A stretch of 64,000 nt of DNA from Miltoncostaea sp963823515 (GTDB lineage Bacteria > Actinomycetota > Thermoleophilia > Miltoncostaeales > Miltoncostaeaceae), in NCBI GenBank assembly GCA_963823515.1, contig CAWGMB010000006.1, positions 372,001-436,000 of the forward strand, read 5' to 3'. Position 1 is the stretch's first letter; each line of letters starts with the position of its first letter. Below, one piece after another: positions 15,922 through 24,457 of the stretch. Made by a program: the position numbers and the translations under genes. The notes under the pieces are model-generated. The model was not told the DNA's origin, did no database searches, and was given only the letters and a program-made list of their open reading frames with translations.

Positions 15922-16665
15922 ATGGACGAAACGCTCGGGGTGGCGATGACTGACGACGAGGGCTGGCCCAAGGCGCGATCGGCACGCGCCGGCCGCGGCC
16001 GGCGGACGCTCACGGCCAGCGAGGCGGCCGCGCTGATCGGCGTCAGCGTCGCGACCATCCGGGGTTGGGCCGACCAGGGGCGCCTGCCCTCGCACCGCAC
16101 CGTGGGCGGCCACCGGCGCTTCGAGTTGGAGGAGCTGCGCGAGTGGCTCGAGGGCCGAGGCGCCCCGGCTCCCGAATCGCGGCGGATCCGGCGGGCGCCC
16201 CAGGAGATCCCCGCGTGCCCCCTGCTCGCGCGCGAGCTCAACGCGCGCACCGAGGCGATCATCGAACGGGCCCTGGCCGGCTACGACGACGGCGTCCCCA
16301 CCCCCCTTCCCGCGCCCAGCGCTCCCTCGATGCGCCGCCTCACCCTGCGCTTCGTGCGGGTCCTCGCCGCGGGCCTCGAAAGCGGCCGACCCGCGGCGAC
16401 CGCGGGCCGCGCCGAGCTCGCCGGCCTGCGCGGAGGCCTCCAGGGGCCCTCGGGCGCCCGCGTGCTGGTGGAGCACACCCGCATCGCAGCGGCCGTGCTG
16501 ACGGAGGCCGAGGCGGCGCAGCGCGACGGGGTCACCATTGAGCCGCTCGCCATGCCCGCCCTGCACGCGGTCATCGACCACGCCCAGGCCGCGGTCGCCC
16601 GGGGCTTCGAGCAGGCGCACTCGCTGCGCGGACCCCTCCCCCCCGGGTCACCCGCCGGGCACTGA
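15922..16665 (+). CDS. MerR/excisionase-type HTH regulator
   Basis: The 247-residue product carries a winged HTH at about residues 28-80: LTASEAAALIGVSVATIRGW, then ADQGRLPSHRTVGGHRRFEL. This is the BldC/MerR type in which the wing ends in GGHRRF. The remaining C-terminal part is helical and unlike MerR effector domains; a histidine-rich end (LHAVIDHAQAAVARGF) suggests ligand binding, but that is a guess. It is divergent from the histidine kinase, so it may control it. The start could also be the ATG at 15946. Confidence 0.75.
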   Translation: MDETLGVAMTDDEGWPKARSARAGRGRRTLTASEAAALIGVSVATIRGWADQGRLPSHRTVGGHRRFELEELREWLEGRGAPAPESRRIRRAPQEIPACPLLARELNARTEAIIERALAGYDDGVPTPLPAPSAPSMRRLTLRFVRVLAAGLESGRPAATAGRAELAGLRGGLQGPSGARVLVEHTRIAAAVLTEAEAAQRDGVTIEPLAMPALHAVIDHAQAAVARGFEQAHSLRGPLPPGSPAGH

Positions 16666-16700
16666 GCCGGGGGCGGCGCTCGGGACCGGACGGCCTGGGA

Positions 16701-16731
16701 AATAGAAAACCCTGCTTTCGCAGGGTTTTCC
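16701..16731 (-). terminator. rnpB terminator
   Basis: GAAAACCCTGC and GCAGGGTTTTC form an 11-bp stem with a 4-nt loop just past the RNase P RNA 3' end on the reverse strand. It is also the only A/T-rich hairpin nearby and would serve both convergent genes. Confidence 0.8.
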
Positions 16732-16734
16732 GTA

Positions 16735-17074
16735 GCAGGCCGTAAGCCGGATTCTGTCGTGGGCAGCCATCCATCTGGGACATCTGTTGCCAGACGCCTC
16801 ATGCGGCCTACCTGGGACTGGGCGAGCAACCCGTGGCGCCCCGGTTTGGCCTTGCACCGAGTGGGGTTTACCGAGCCGGCCTGTCACCAGACCGCTGGTG
16901 CGCTCTTACCGCACCTTTTCACCGTTGCCGCCGACGCGAGCGCCGAGGCTGTGTATTTCTGTGGCACTTTCCCTGGGGTTTCCCCCGCTGGCCGTTAACC
17001 AGCACCCTGCTCTGCGGTGTCCGGACTTTCCTCGAGCCGCACGAGTGCGACCCGCGGCTGCCTGGCCTGCCGGG
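16735..17074 (-). ncRNA. rnpB: RNase P RNA (type A)
   Basis: The reverse strand shows the conserved core in order: GAGGAAAGTCCGGAC (CR I), GGGGGAAACCCC, ACAGAAATACAC, GGTGAAAAGGTGCGGTAAGA, GCACCAGC, GGTAAACCCC, GGCCAAACCGGGG and at the 3' end GACAGAATCCGGCTTA (CR V). Helix P1 pairs GCAGGCC at the 5' end (near 17070) with GGCCTGC at the 3' end (near 16735). The RNA is the catalytic subunit that matures tRNA 5' ends. Ends are estimated from P1 pairing. Confidence 0.96.
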
Positions 17075-17112
17075 TCAGACTAGCGCTCCCACGGGTCGCC
17101 GCCCACTCCGCG

Positions 17113-17724
17113 TCAGAGCTTGCGCAGCACTCCGACGACGACGCCGAGGAGCGCCACCTCGTCGGGGACGATCGGCGAGAAGGCGTCGTTCTCGGGCATC
17201 AGGTGGACCCGCCCGTCGACCCGCTTGAGGCGCTTGACCGTCGCCTCGTCCTCGATCTGCGCCACGACGATCTCGCCGTCGTCGGCCGTCGGCCGCCGTG
17301 CCACCACCACCAGGTCGCCGTCGAGGATCCCCGCGTTGATCATCGAGTCGCCCGTGACCCGCAGCATGAAGTCGCCCTCGAAGGGCGAGGCGATCCAGTC
17401 CTCCACGTCCTGCTCGGCGAGCTTCGGGACACCGGCGGCGACCGATCCCACCAGCGGGAGCGTGTTCGCCGGCGGGGCCGGGACGGTCGCGGGGGCCTCG
17501 ACCTCGGCGGCCTCGCGGCACACGAACATCGCGCGCGGCTTCGTCGGATCGCGGCGGATGTGGCCGGCGCTCTCGAGCTTGGCCAGGTGCGCGTGGACCG
17601 TCGAGGGGGAGGCGAGCCCGACGGCGAGGCCGATCTCGCGCACGGTGGGCGGATAGCCGCTGTCGCGGCAGTGCCGCGAGATGAAGGTGAGTATCGCGGT
17701 CTGACGCTCGGTCAGGTCGTCCAT
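17113..17724 (-). CDS. lexA: LexA repressor
   Basis: The 203-residue protein has the winged HTH (LTERQTAILTFISRHCRDSG, VREIGLAVGLASPSTVHAHL), the self-cleavage site SVAAGVPKL (Ala-Gly bond), the catalytic serine in VTGDSMINAGILDGD and lysine in EATVKRLKR. It represses SOS genes and cleaves itself with RecA filaments. The start is set at ATG 17724: a longer frame to 17790 would run through the LexA box at 17746-17759, which instead marks the promoter and shows autoregulation. It lies between rnpB and tRNA-Leu. Confidence 0.97.
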   Translation of the reverse strand: MDDLTERQTAILTFISRHCRDSGYPPTVREIGLAVGLASPSTVHAHLAKLESAGHIRRDPTKPRAMFVCREAAEVEAPATVPAPPANTLPLVGSVAAGVPKLAEQDVEDWIASPFEGDFMLRVTGDSMINAGILDGDLVVVARRPTADDGEIVVAQIEDEATVKRLKRVDGRVHLMPENDAFSPIVPDEVALLGVVVGVLRKL

Positions 17725-17745
17725 GCCGGGGTAGCCTCCGAGACG

Positions 17746-17759
17746 CGAACAGGTGTTCT
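17746..17759 (-). promoter_or_regulatory. LexA box (SOS operator)
   Basis: CGAAC-AGGT-GTTCT matches the gram-positive SOS operator CGAAC-N4-GTTCG at nine of ten fixed positions. It sits 22 bp upstream of the lexA start, as expected for autorepression. Confidence 0.9.
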
Positions 17760-17815
17760 CAACGCTACCAGAGGTCGCCGCGAAATCCACATCCCGGGTC
17801 TCCGGCGCGCTCGTC

Positions 17816-17821
17816 TATACT
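17816..17821 (+). promoter_or_regulatory. -10 element of tRNA-Leu
   Basis: TATACT lies 12 bp before the first tRNA base, so transcription would begin about six bases upstream of the tRNA. No good -35 match is visible. Confidence 0.5.
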
Positions 17822-17833
17822 GCCCGGACGCCG

Positions 17834-17919
<86 letters not shown>

Positions 17920-17921
17920 CT

Positions 17922-17951
17922 GCGGAGGGCCCCGCTTCGGCGGGGCCCTCC
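17922..17951 (+). terminator. terminator after tRNA-Leu
   Basis: GGAGGGCCCCGC and GCGGGGCCCTCC form a perfect 12-bp stem with a TTCG loop, directly after the tRNA. Confidence 0.85.
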
Positions 17952-17955
17952 TCGT

Positions 17956-18203
17956 TTCAGCCTGGATCCGTCGCCGGGCTCAGCGCCAGCAGGACCGGCG
18001 CCAGTAGACGAGCAGGCCCACGAGGAACCGGTGCGCATGTCTCATGTCGACCTCATCGGCGCCGGGGCGCCGCAGGGTGAGCCGGTCGACGACGACTTCG
18101 GCCCGGGGGCGGCCGAGTCCTGCCCGGTCAGGTGGCCGGGAGTGCCTCAACGGTTCGCGGCAGGGCCGGCGCCGACGTCTCGTCGGCGCGGCGACCGGGC
18201 CGG
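17956..18203. other. intergenic stretch without a supported gene
   Basis: About 250 bp between the tRNA-Leu terminator and the 44-residue membrane protein. Reading frames are open on both strands, but none has a credible start with a ribosome site beyond a roughly 20-codon reverse frame (ATG at about 18042, GAGG upstream, basic product). I do not call it. Confidence 0.35.
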
Positions 18204-18338
18204 TCAGCCGAAGATGTTGCCGATGATCTGGACGACGTAGGCCAGTACGTAGACCTGGACCACGGCGCCGATGTAGAGACCGAACGCGACCACGGGGACC
18301 GCGACGAGGGCTCCCACCCATTTGACGGATGTATTCAT
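18204..18338 (-). CDS. small membrane protein, 44 residues
   Basis: The ATG at 18338 encodes MNTSVKWVGALVAVPVVAFG and then LYIGAVVQVYVLAYVVQIIG with a short end, i.e. two closely spaced hydrophobic segments or one long hairpin. Composition is typical of small actinobacterial membrane proteins. Function unknown. The longer open frame upstream is arginine-rich and not credible. Confidence 0.5.
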   Translation of the reverse strand: MNTSVKWVGALVAVPVVAFGLYIGAVVQVYVLAYVVQIIGNIFG

Positions 18339-18473
18339 CGCGGCGAACCCTACCCGGCGCCGCGGCCGTCGGGAAGGGCGCTCCCCGAGAAGGGCCACCT
18401 GACCCCGGCAGGCGGGTCCGAGGACCCTGAATAGACTGGAGTCCGACACCCCCGGATGAGGATGGCCCGTGGA

Positions 18474-18650
18474 ATGAGCACCGACGAACGCCCCCGCGTG
18501 ACCGAGGAGACGACCCGCGCCGCCCTGCTCGCGGCGATCGAAGCCCAGATCGCGGGAGCCCCGAACGCGACGACCCTGCTGCGCCTGGCCGAGGCCTACG
18601 CCTGGGCCGTCGAACCCGGCCAGACCCACGGCGGCGGCGACAAGAGCTGA
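18474..18650 (+). CDS. hypothetical protein, 58 residues
   Basis: MSTDERPRVTEETTRAALLA, then AIEAQIAGAPNATTLLRLAE: a small helical, acidic protein. A -10 like TAGACT (18432-18437) lies about 36 bp upstream. Alternative starts exist at 18456 and 18462. Its 3' end overlaps the convergent ABC ATPase gene by 55 bp. Function unknown. Confidence 0.5.
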   Translation: MSTDERPRVTEETTRAALLAAIEAQIAGAPNATTLLRLAEAYAWAVEPGQTHGGGDKS

Positions 18651-19429
18651 GCCGCCGCCACGAGCGCCCGGCCGCGGGCGCTCGTGGGCGACGCCAGCAC
18701 CCGGGCGGCCGGGCCCTCCTCAACGATCCGGCCGGCGTCCATCACGGCCACCCGCCCGGCGACTCCGCTCACCGTGGCGAGGTCGTGGGAGATCAGGAGC
18801 AGGGCGAGGCCCTCGCTTCGCCGCAGATCGGCGAGGAGCGCCATCACCTGGGCTCCGATCGAGGGGTCGAGGGCCGAGATCGGCTCGTCGAGGATCACCA
18901 GCCGGGGGCGCAGCGCCAGGGCCCGCGCGATGGCGACGCGCTGGCGGGCGCCGCCCGACAGCTCCGAGGGGCGCCGGACGGCCGTCCCCGCGGGCAGGCC
19001 GACCGCCTCCAGGAGCTCTCCCACACGCCGGGCCCGTTCCCGGCGGCGATCGGCACGGGCGAGGCTTCGGTCGGGTCGGATCGCGAGCGGCTCGGCGATC
19101 GTCGTCCCGACACTCAGTCTTGGGTTGAGGCTGAGGTAGGGGTCCTGGAAGACGATCTGGGCCGCGCGGCGCGCCGCGTCGCGCGCGGCGGGGTCGGCAC
19201 TCGCGGGATCGACGCCGGCGACGCGCACGGTGCCCGAATCGGGCGCCGCCAGCCCCACCAGCAGGCGCGCCAGCGTGCTCTTGCCACAGCCCGACTCCCC
19301 CACGATCGCCACGACCTCACCCTCGGCTACCTCCAGGTCGACCCCGTCCACCGCCCGCACCGGCGCCTGCCCCCGCCGGCCGGGGAAGACCGCGACGACG
19401 TCGCGCGCCTCGAGAAGCGGGCCGCTCAC
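18596..19429 (-). CDS. oligopeptide ABC transporter ATP-binding protein (DppF/OppF type)
   Basis: The 277-residue ATPase has Walker A GESGCGKST, Q-loop VFQDPYLSLNP, signature LSGGARQRVAIARAL, Walker B RLVILDEP and H-loop ISHDL. VFQDPYLSLNPR is characteristic of the OppF/DppF half of peptide importers. It lacks the longer family C-terminus. Start GTG 19429 overlaps the stop of the upstream ATPase as GTGA. It is the last gene of a five-gene operon (substrate-binding protein, two permeases, two ATPases). Confidence 0.9.
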   Translation of the reverse strand: MSGPLLEARDVVAVFPGRRGQAPVRAVDGVDLEVAEGEVVAIVGESGCGKSTLARLLVGLAAPDSGTVRVAGVDPASADPAARDAARRAAQIVFQDPYLSLNPRLSVGTTIAEPLAIRPDRSLARADRRRERARRVGELLEAVGLPAGTAVRRPSELSGGARQRVAIARALALRPRLVILDEPISALDPSIGAQVMALLADLRRSEGLALLLISHDLATVSGVAGRVAVMDAGRIVEEGPAARVLASPTSARGRALVAAAQLLSPPPWVWPGSTAQA

Positions 19430-20394
19430 GTCGCCCCCCCGGGCGGCGACGCCGCCTCCCCCTCGCCGAGCAGGCAGGCCACCCGGCGCTGCGGGCCGGC
19501 AGGACGCAGCGACTGAGGCTCCGCGCAGGCGTCCCGGCGCGCCGGGCAGCGCGGGGCGAAGGCGCACCCGGACGGCCGCTCGTCCGGCTCCGGAGGCGCC
19601 CCCGCCACCGGGATCCGCAGGGCCGGAGGCCCCGTCATGCGCGGCGCCAGCGCCAGCAGGGCGGCGGTGTAGGGGTGCCGGGGCGCCGAGAGCACCGCCC
19701 GCACCGGGCCCTCCTCGACGATCCTCCCGGCGTACATCACGGCAACCCGGTCGGCGAGCCGCGCCACCGACCCGAGGTCGTGCGAGATCAGCAGCACCGC
19801 GAGCCCGTCGCTGCGGCCGCGTGCGGCGATCAGATCGAGCATCTCGATCTGGACGGTCGGATCGAGCGAGGCCGTCGGCTCGTCGGCGATCAGGACGTCC
19901 GGCCCCGGCGCGAGCGCCATCGCGATGAGCGCCCGCTGGCGCTGTCCGCCCGAGAGCCGGTGCGGGTGGTCGTCGCGGAGCACGCCGACCTCCGCGAGGG
20001 CGCGCGCAGCCGCCACGCGCGCCTCGGCGCGCCCGAGACGCCGGTGCACCCGCAGGACCTCGGCCACCTGGGCGCCCACGCGCGCCACCGGGTCGAGCGC
20101 CGCGGCGGGATCCTGCGGGACCAGGGCGATCCGGCCGCCGCGCACCGCGCGCATCTCGCGAGACGGCAGGCCGCTCACGACCCGGCCCCCCAGAGATACC
20201 CGGCCGGCGGCGATCCGCGCGGGCGGGGGCACCAGGCCGAGGAGCGCGAGCCCGGTGAGGCTCTTGCCGGCGCCGCTCTCGCCCACCAGGGCCGTCACGG
20301 TGGCCGGGGCCAGGTCGAGGTCGACCCCGTCCACGAGCGCGACGCCGGACGGGCCGGTCACCCGCAACCCGCGCGCCTGCAGGGGCGCGCTCAC
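19426..20394 (-). CDS. oligopeptide ABC transporter ATP-binding protein (DppD/OppD type)
   Basis: The 322-residue ATPase has GESGAGKSLT (Walker A), VPQDPAAALDP (Q-loop), LSGGQRQRALIAMAL (signature), VLIADEPTASLD (Walker B) and LLISHDL. The C-terminal GCAFAPRCPARRDAC is the cysteine-rich region of the OppD/OppF family. GTG 20394 overlaps the preceding permease stop as GTGA. Together with the product of 18596 it would power peptide or nickel-type solute uptake. Confidence 0.9.
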   Translation of the reverse strand: MSAPLQARGLRVTGPSGVALVDGVDLDLAPATVTALVGESGAGKSLTGLALLGLVPPPARIAAGRVSLGGRVVSGLPSREMRAVRGGRIALVPQDPAAALDPVARVGAQVAEVLRVHRRLGRAEARVAAARALAEVGVLRDDHPHRLSGGQRQRALIAMALAPGPDVLIADEPTASLDPTVQIEMLDLIAARGRSDGLAVLLISHDLGSVARLADRVAVMYAGRIVEEGPVRAVLSAPRHPYTAALLALAPRMTGPPALRIPVAGAPPEPDERPSGCAFAPRCPARRDACAEPQSLRPAGPQRRVACLLGEGEAASPPGGAT

Positions 20395-21254
20395 CCGAGC
20401 CGCCGCCGCGCCGCGCGACGCCCGCCGCCCGGGCCGAGGGCGTCGCGCAGGCCGTCGCCGATCAGGCTGACCGAGAGCACCGTGGCCAGGATCATCAGCC
20501 CCGGGAAGAGCGTCAGCCAGGGCCGCTCCTCCACGGTCTCCTGCGCGCCGATCATCAGCGTCCCCCACGACGGGTCGCCGGAGGGGTCGATGCCGAGCGA
20601 CAGGAACGACAGGGCGCTCTCGGCCAGGATCGAGACGCCGACCGCGAGCGCGGCGAAGGCGACGATCTCCGGGATCGCCGCGCTCAGGAGGTGCGTCCGC
20701 ACGATCCGCGGCCCGCGCGCGCCCGCGGCACGGGCCGCCAGGACGTACGGGAGCTCGCGGGTGCGCAGGGCCGACGCCCGGGTGAGCCGGAAGAGCGGCT
20801 GCCACGACATCAGGGCGAGGATCAGGATGACCTGGGCGGCGCCGACGCTCTCGAAGGTCAGGCTGAGCACGATCAGCACGACGAAGCCGGGGACGATCAG
20901 GAACAGGTCCGTCAGCCGGGAGAGCGCCGAGTCGACCCGCCCCCCCCGCCATCCGGCGAGGAGACCGAGCCCGGCGCCCACGACCGTCGCCGCGGCGGCC
21001 GTCGCGAGGCCCACGAGCAGCGAGATCCGGCCGGCCGCGAGGACCCGGGTGAGCACGTCCTCCCCGAGCTCCGCGGTGCCGAAGGGGTGGGCCCAGCTCG
21101 GGCCTTGGTTGCGCGCGAGCAGGTCCTGCTGGGCGACCCCGTAGGGCGACAGCGCCGGGCCGATGAGCGTCGCGAGCACGATCACGGCCAGCATCACGGC
21201 GCCCGCGGCGCCCGGCGCGCCCAGTCGCGCGAGCCCCTGGCGGACCCGCCTCAC
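20391..21254 (-). CDS. oligopeptide ABC transporter permease (DppC type)
   Basis: The 287-residue membrane protein has about six transmembrane helices. The segment HPFGTAELGEDVLTRVLAAG is the DppC/OppC N-terminal signature, and the EAA loop region reads VLAARAAGARGPRIVRTHLL. Ends LGPGGGRRAARRRLG. The GTG at 21254 overlaps the DppB stop (GTGA). Confidence 0.9.
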   Translation of the reverse strand: MRRVRQGLARLGAPGAAGAVMLAVIVLATLIGPALSPYGVAQQDLLARNQGPSWAHPFGTAELGEDVLTRVLAAGRISLLVGLATAAAATVVGAGLGLLAGWRGGRVDSALSRLTDLFLIVPGFVVLIVLSLTFESVGAAQVILILALMSWQPLFRLTRASALRTRELPYVLAARAAGARGPRIVRTHLLSAAIPEIVAFAALAVGVSILAESALSFLSLGIDPSGDPSWGTLMIGAQETVEERPWLTLFPGLMILATVLSVSLIGDGLRDALGPGGGRRAARRRLG

Positions 21255-22399
21255 GGGCGTCCTCCGCGCAGATCGACCCGCGGGTCGAGCGCGGCGTAGG
21301 CCAGGTCGGCCAGCAGGTTGGCCACCACCACGGCGACCGCCCCGATCATCACGATGCCCATCGCCACGTTGATGTCGCGAGCCACGGCCGCGTCCCGCAG
21401 CAGGCGCCCCATGCCCGGCCACGAGAAGACCGTCTCGGTGACCACGGCGCCGCTGAAGATGGCGCCGAGGTCGAGGGCGACGAGGGTCACGATCGGCGCC
21501 AGGGAGTTGCGCAGAGCGTGCCGGATCACCACCCGGCCCTCGCCGAGGCCGTGGGCGCGGGCCGCCGCCACGTGGTCGGAGCGGAGCTCGTCGATCAGCA
21601 CCGCGCGCTGGAAGCGACTCCACACGGCCACGTTCACCAGCGAGAGGGTCAGCACGGGCAGCACGAGATGCTGCAGGTGGTTGAGCGAGAGCAGATCCCC
21701 CTCGTGGCCGAACGAGTAGCGCTGGCCCGTGTAGAGGATCGTGCTCCCGTCCCCGCCGAGTTGATCCCACAGCACGACGGCGAGCAGGATGAGGATGGCG
21801 CCGGCGCTCAGGACGGCGATCGTCGTCGCGCCGCCGCGGCGCACGCGCGCGAGGCCGACGAGGACGAGGATCGTCCCGAGCACGAAGGGGATCACCGCCC
21901 AGCCGTGCTCGCGCGTCCAGATCGCGCCGAGCTGGAGGAGGATGCCCGCGAGGAAGGTCGGGGTGGCGAAGCCGACGTAGGAGATGCCGCTCACAGTCAG
22001 ATCGGTGCCGGACATGGGCCGCGTGGCCGACAGAACCCCCAGCGACACCCCGAGCACGGCCGACACCAGCAGCGCGAGGCCCATCAGCTCGATCGTCGCC
22101 GGCACGGCGGCGCCGATCGTCTCGAGGGCGCCCGCGCCACGGTTGGTGGTGCTGAGGCCCCAGTCGCCGCGGACGAACCCCGAGAGCCAGCGCCAGTAGC
22201 CTTCGTACCAGGGGGCGTCGAGGCCCTGCTGCCTCACCAGCCTGGCGACGTCGGCCGGACGCACGCCCGGCACTTGGCGCAGCCGGGCGACCGGATCCGC
22301 CGCGCGGTAGAGGAGCAGGTAGGCGAGGACGCTCACCAGCCACAGCAGCGGCACCGCGATGGCGAGGCGCCGCCCGACGTACGCGCTCACCGCGCCCAC
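21251..22399 (-). CDS. oligopeptide ABC transporter permease (DppB type)
   Basis: The 382-residue permease reads YVGRRLAIAVPLLWLVSVLA at the N-terminus (typical DppB first helix), DWGLSTTNRGAGALETIGAA and the EAA loop HVAAARAHGLGEGRVVIRHA. It is about 60 residues longer than usual because of an extra hydrophobic stretch at about 175-225 (VIPFVLGTILVLVGLARVRR, AILILLAVVLWDQ), so it probably has two more helices than E. coli DppB. The start is GTG 22399 or GTG 22390; GGAGG lies 4 nt before the first. Confidence 0.88.
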   Translation of the reverse strand: MGAVSAYVGRRLAIAVPLLWLVSVLAYLLLYRAADPVARLRQVPGVRPADVARLVRQQGLDAPWYEGYWRWLSGFVRGDWGLSTTNRGAGALETIGAAVPATIELMGLALLVSAVLGVSLGVLSATRPMSGTDLTVSGISYVGFATPTFLAGILLQLGAIWTREHGWAVIPFVLGTILVLVGLARVRRGGATTIAVLSAGAILILLAVVLWDQLGGDGSTILYTGQRYSFGHEGDLLSLNHLQHLVLPVLTLSLVNVAVWSRFQRAVLIDELRSDHVAAARAHGLGEGRVVIRHALRNSLAPIVTLVALDLGAIFSGAVVTETVFSWPGMGRLLRDAAVARDINVAMGIVMIGAVAVVVANLLADLAYAALDPRVDLRGGRP

Positions 22400-22412
22400 G
22401 GACCCTCCCCGG

Positions 22413-24113
22413 CTAGCCCCCGAGCGACCACACGGCGCTGTTCCAGAAGACCTCGGCCTGAGTCGGGTTCTCCCTCACCCCGGTGAGCCCCTCGGGGTAG
22501 ACGACGGTGTTGGGCTGCTGGTAGAGCGGGATCAGCGGCACCTGGCGCGCGACGATCTCCTGCACCTCCCCGAGGGTCGCGGAGCGCGCAGCGTCGTCGA
22601 CCTCGCGGTCCGAGCGACGCATCAGGCTGTCGGCCTCCGGGTCGCTCCACCGGTACACGTTCTGACCGGAGAAGCCGTTCTCCTCCGTCGGGATCTGGTC
22701 AGTGGCGAGCAACCCGGTCACGCTCGGGTCGACCCCGCCGCCGAAGGCCGCCATCACCGCGGAGAAGTCGCCGTCGTTGAGAAGGGTGCCGAAGAGCCGC
22801 TCGGCGGACACCGGACGGGGCTGGATGGCGATGCCGGCGGCGCGGGCCTGGTCGGCGATCAGGCGGGCGGTCGTCGCGCGCAGCGCGTTGCCGGTGTCGT
22901 AGATGAGCGGGATGCGCAGCTCTTGGCCGTCCCTCGCGAACACGCCATCCGGGCCGCGCGCGAAGCCCGCCTTCTCGAGGAGCTCGGCGGCGCGGCGCGG
23001 GTCGCGGGAGTAGCCCGCGAAGGCGGGTCGGTAGCCGAGTTGCTCGGGCCGGACCACGCTCTGCAGCACGGGCACCGAGCCGTTCAGGAGGACATCGACG
23101 ATCTGCTGCCGGTCGATGGCGTACGCGAGGGCGCGCCGCACGCCCGGATCCGCAAGGGGGCCCCGGCTGGTGTTGATGATGATGTGCTCGAAGAAGAGCG
23201 AGGGCACCGACTGGACGCGCACGCCCTCGATGGAGCCGGCCCGCGAGATCAGCGCCGGATCGGGCGGCGGGCTCGTCATCTGCGCCTCGCCCTGGCGTAC
23301 GGCCGCGAGCGCGGCGGACGGGGACGCCAGGAAGTCGAAGACGAGACGGCCGACGGGCGCGGCCCCGCCCGGGGGCCCGGGGCCCCAGTAGTCGGGATCC
23401 CGCTCGAGCACCGCCCGCACGCCAGGCTCGAAGCCCGTCAGGGTGTAGGGCCCGGAGCCGACGATCCCCCCGGTGTTCCAGACCGTGTTGAAGTCGGCGC
23501 CCCTCAGCACGTGCTCGGGGAGGATGTAGTTGCCGCCGGAGACGCTGAACACGTCGCGCCATGGAGCGTAGTCGCCGGCGAAGGCGACCGTCAGGCAGGT
23601 CGCGGCGTCGCAGACCTCGCCCGCGGCGGTGCGGCCGGGGGTGACGGCGCGGATCTGATCCCACCCGCTGCGACTGGCGACCTCGTTGGCCGGATCGGTC
23701 ATCGCCTTCCAGGTGAAGACCACGTCGGCGCTCGTCACGGGCTCGCCGTCCGACCAGCGCGCGCGCGGCTGGAGGCGGAAGGTGACCCGCAGCGGGCCCT
23801 CGCGGACGTCCGCGCCCGAGGGGACCTCGGTCGCGAGCTGGGGCACGAAGGCCCCGTCCTCGTCGGAGGTCAGGAGGTTCTGCTGGATGTTGGAGACCAC
23901 CCGCTGGCCCGCTGCCGTGACCCCCTCGGGCAGCAGGACGTTCAGGATCGGCGGCGATTGGCCCTCGGCGTCGATCAGCGTGCCGCCGTCGCGCGCCTGG
24001 TCCGGCGCGTCCGATCCGCAGCCCGCGAGCGCCAGAGCCGACATCGCCACGGCGACCACCGTGGCGGCGACGCGGCCCGCGCCCGCTCCCCAGCGCCTCG
24101 TCGCGCTCCTCAC
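22413..24113 (-). CDS. oligopeptide-type substrate-binding lipoprotein (SBP family 5)
   Basis: The 566-residue protein has a lipoprotein signal (VAAT...SALALAGCGSD) and the family-5 pattern: LQPRARWSDGEPVTSADVVF, DYWGPGPPGG, RRALAYAIDRQQIVDVLLNG and a C-terminal RQVPLIPLYQQPN. It binds a peptide or other ligand outside the membrane and delivers it to the permeases encoded 14 bp downstream. It is the first gene of the operon; a weak promoter (TTTACT-17 bp-TAAGGT) reads toward it in the gap to secG. Confidence 0.9.
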   Translation of the reverse strand: MRSATRRWGAGAGRVAATVVAVAMSALALAGCGSDAPDQARDGGTLIDAEGQSPPILNVLLPEGVTAAGQRVVSNIQQNLLTSDEDGAFVPQLATEVPSGADVREGPLRVTFRLQPRARWSDGEPVTSADVVFTWKAMTDPANEVASRSGWDQIRAVTPGRTAAGEVCDAATCLTVAFAGDYAPWRDVFSVSGGNYILPEHVLRGADFNTVWNTGGIVGSGPYTLTGFEPGVRAVLERDPDYWGPGPPGGAAPVGRLVFDFLASPSAALAAVRQGEAQMTSPPPDPALISRAGSIEGVRVQSVPSLFFEHIIINTSRGPLADPGVRRALAYAIDRQQIVDVLLNGSVPVLQSVVRPEQLGYRPAFAGYSRDPRRAAELLEKAGFARGPDGVFARDGQELRIPLIYDTGNALRATTARLIADQARAAGIAIQPRPVSAERLFGTLLNDGDFSAVMAAFGGGVDPSVTGLLATDQIPTEENGFSGQNVYRWSDPEADSLMRRSDREVDDAARSATLGEVQEIVARQVPLIPLYQQPNTVVYPEGLTGVRENPTQAEVFWNSAVWSLGG

Positions 24114-24174
24114 GGCGACCCGGGACGCACCTTACGAGCATGCGGAATCACAGTAAACGCAACTTTCCAGGAGA

Positions 24175-24192
24175 CCGGCACGCGCGTGCCGG
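24175..24192 (-). terminator. hairpin after secG
   Basis: CCGGCACGC and GCGTGCCGG form a perfect palindrome just beyond the secG stop on the reverse strand. The loop would be minimal, so it may open to a shorter stem. Confidence 0.5.
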
Positions 24193-24198
24193 AGACGC

Positions 24199-24429
24199 TC
24201 AGAGCGTCTTGGCCAGGAAGAAGGTCGTCACGAAGAAGAGGATCGCCGACGCGACCGTGACGCGGTCGAGGTTCTTCTCCACGATCGCCGTCGAGCCGCC
24301 GTAGGAACTCGAGGCGCCACCGACGCCGAAGGCCCCCGAGAGGCCGGCGTCCTTCCCGCTGTGCAGGAGCACGAGGAAGACCAGGAGCACGGCGTTGAGC
24401 GAGTGGAGGACGACGAGGAAGGCGGTCAC
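24199..24429 (-). CDS. secG: protein translocase subunit SecG
   Basis: The 76-residue protein from GTG 24429 has two transmembrane helices (AFLVVLHSLNAVLLVFLVLL and VASAILFFVTTFFLA) separated by the glycine-rich loop SGKDAGLSGAFGVGGASSSYGG, the SecG hallmark. SecG helps SecYEG export. No glycolytic genes, its frequent neighbours in actinobacteria, are present here. The longer frame from 24561 overlaps the divergent thioesterase and is not credible. Confidence 0.9.
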   Translation of the reverse strand: MTAFLVVLHSLNAVLLVFLVLLHSGKDAGLSGAFGVGGASSSYGGSTAIVEKNLDRVTVASAILFFVTTFFLAKTL

Positions 24430-24457
24430 GGACCGGACGGTAGCATGGCGTCCCGCG

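Noticed and set aside
17980..18042. A roughly 20-codon reverse frame after tRNA-Leu
   Set aside because: It has only a partial GAGG upstream and a basic short product; no further support.
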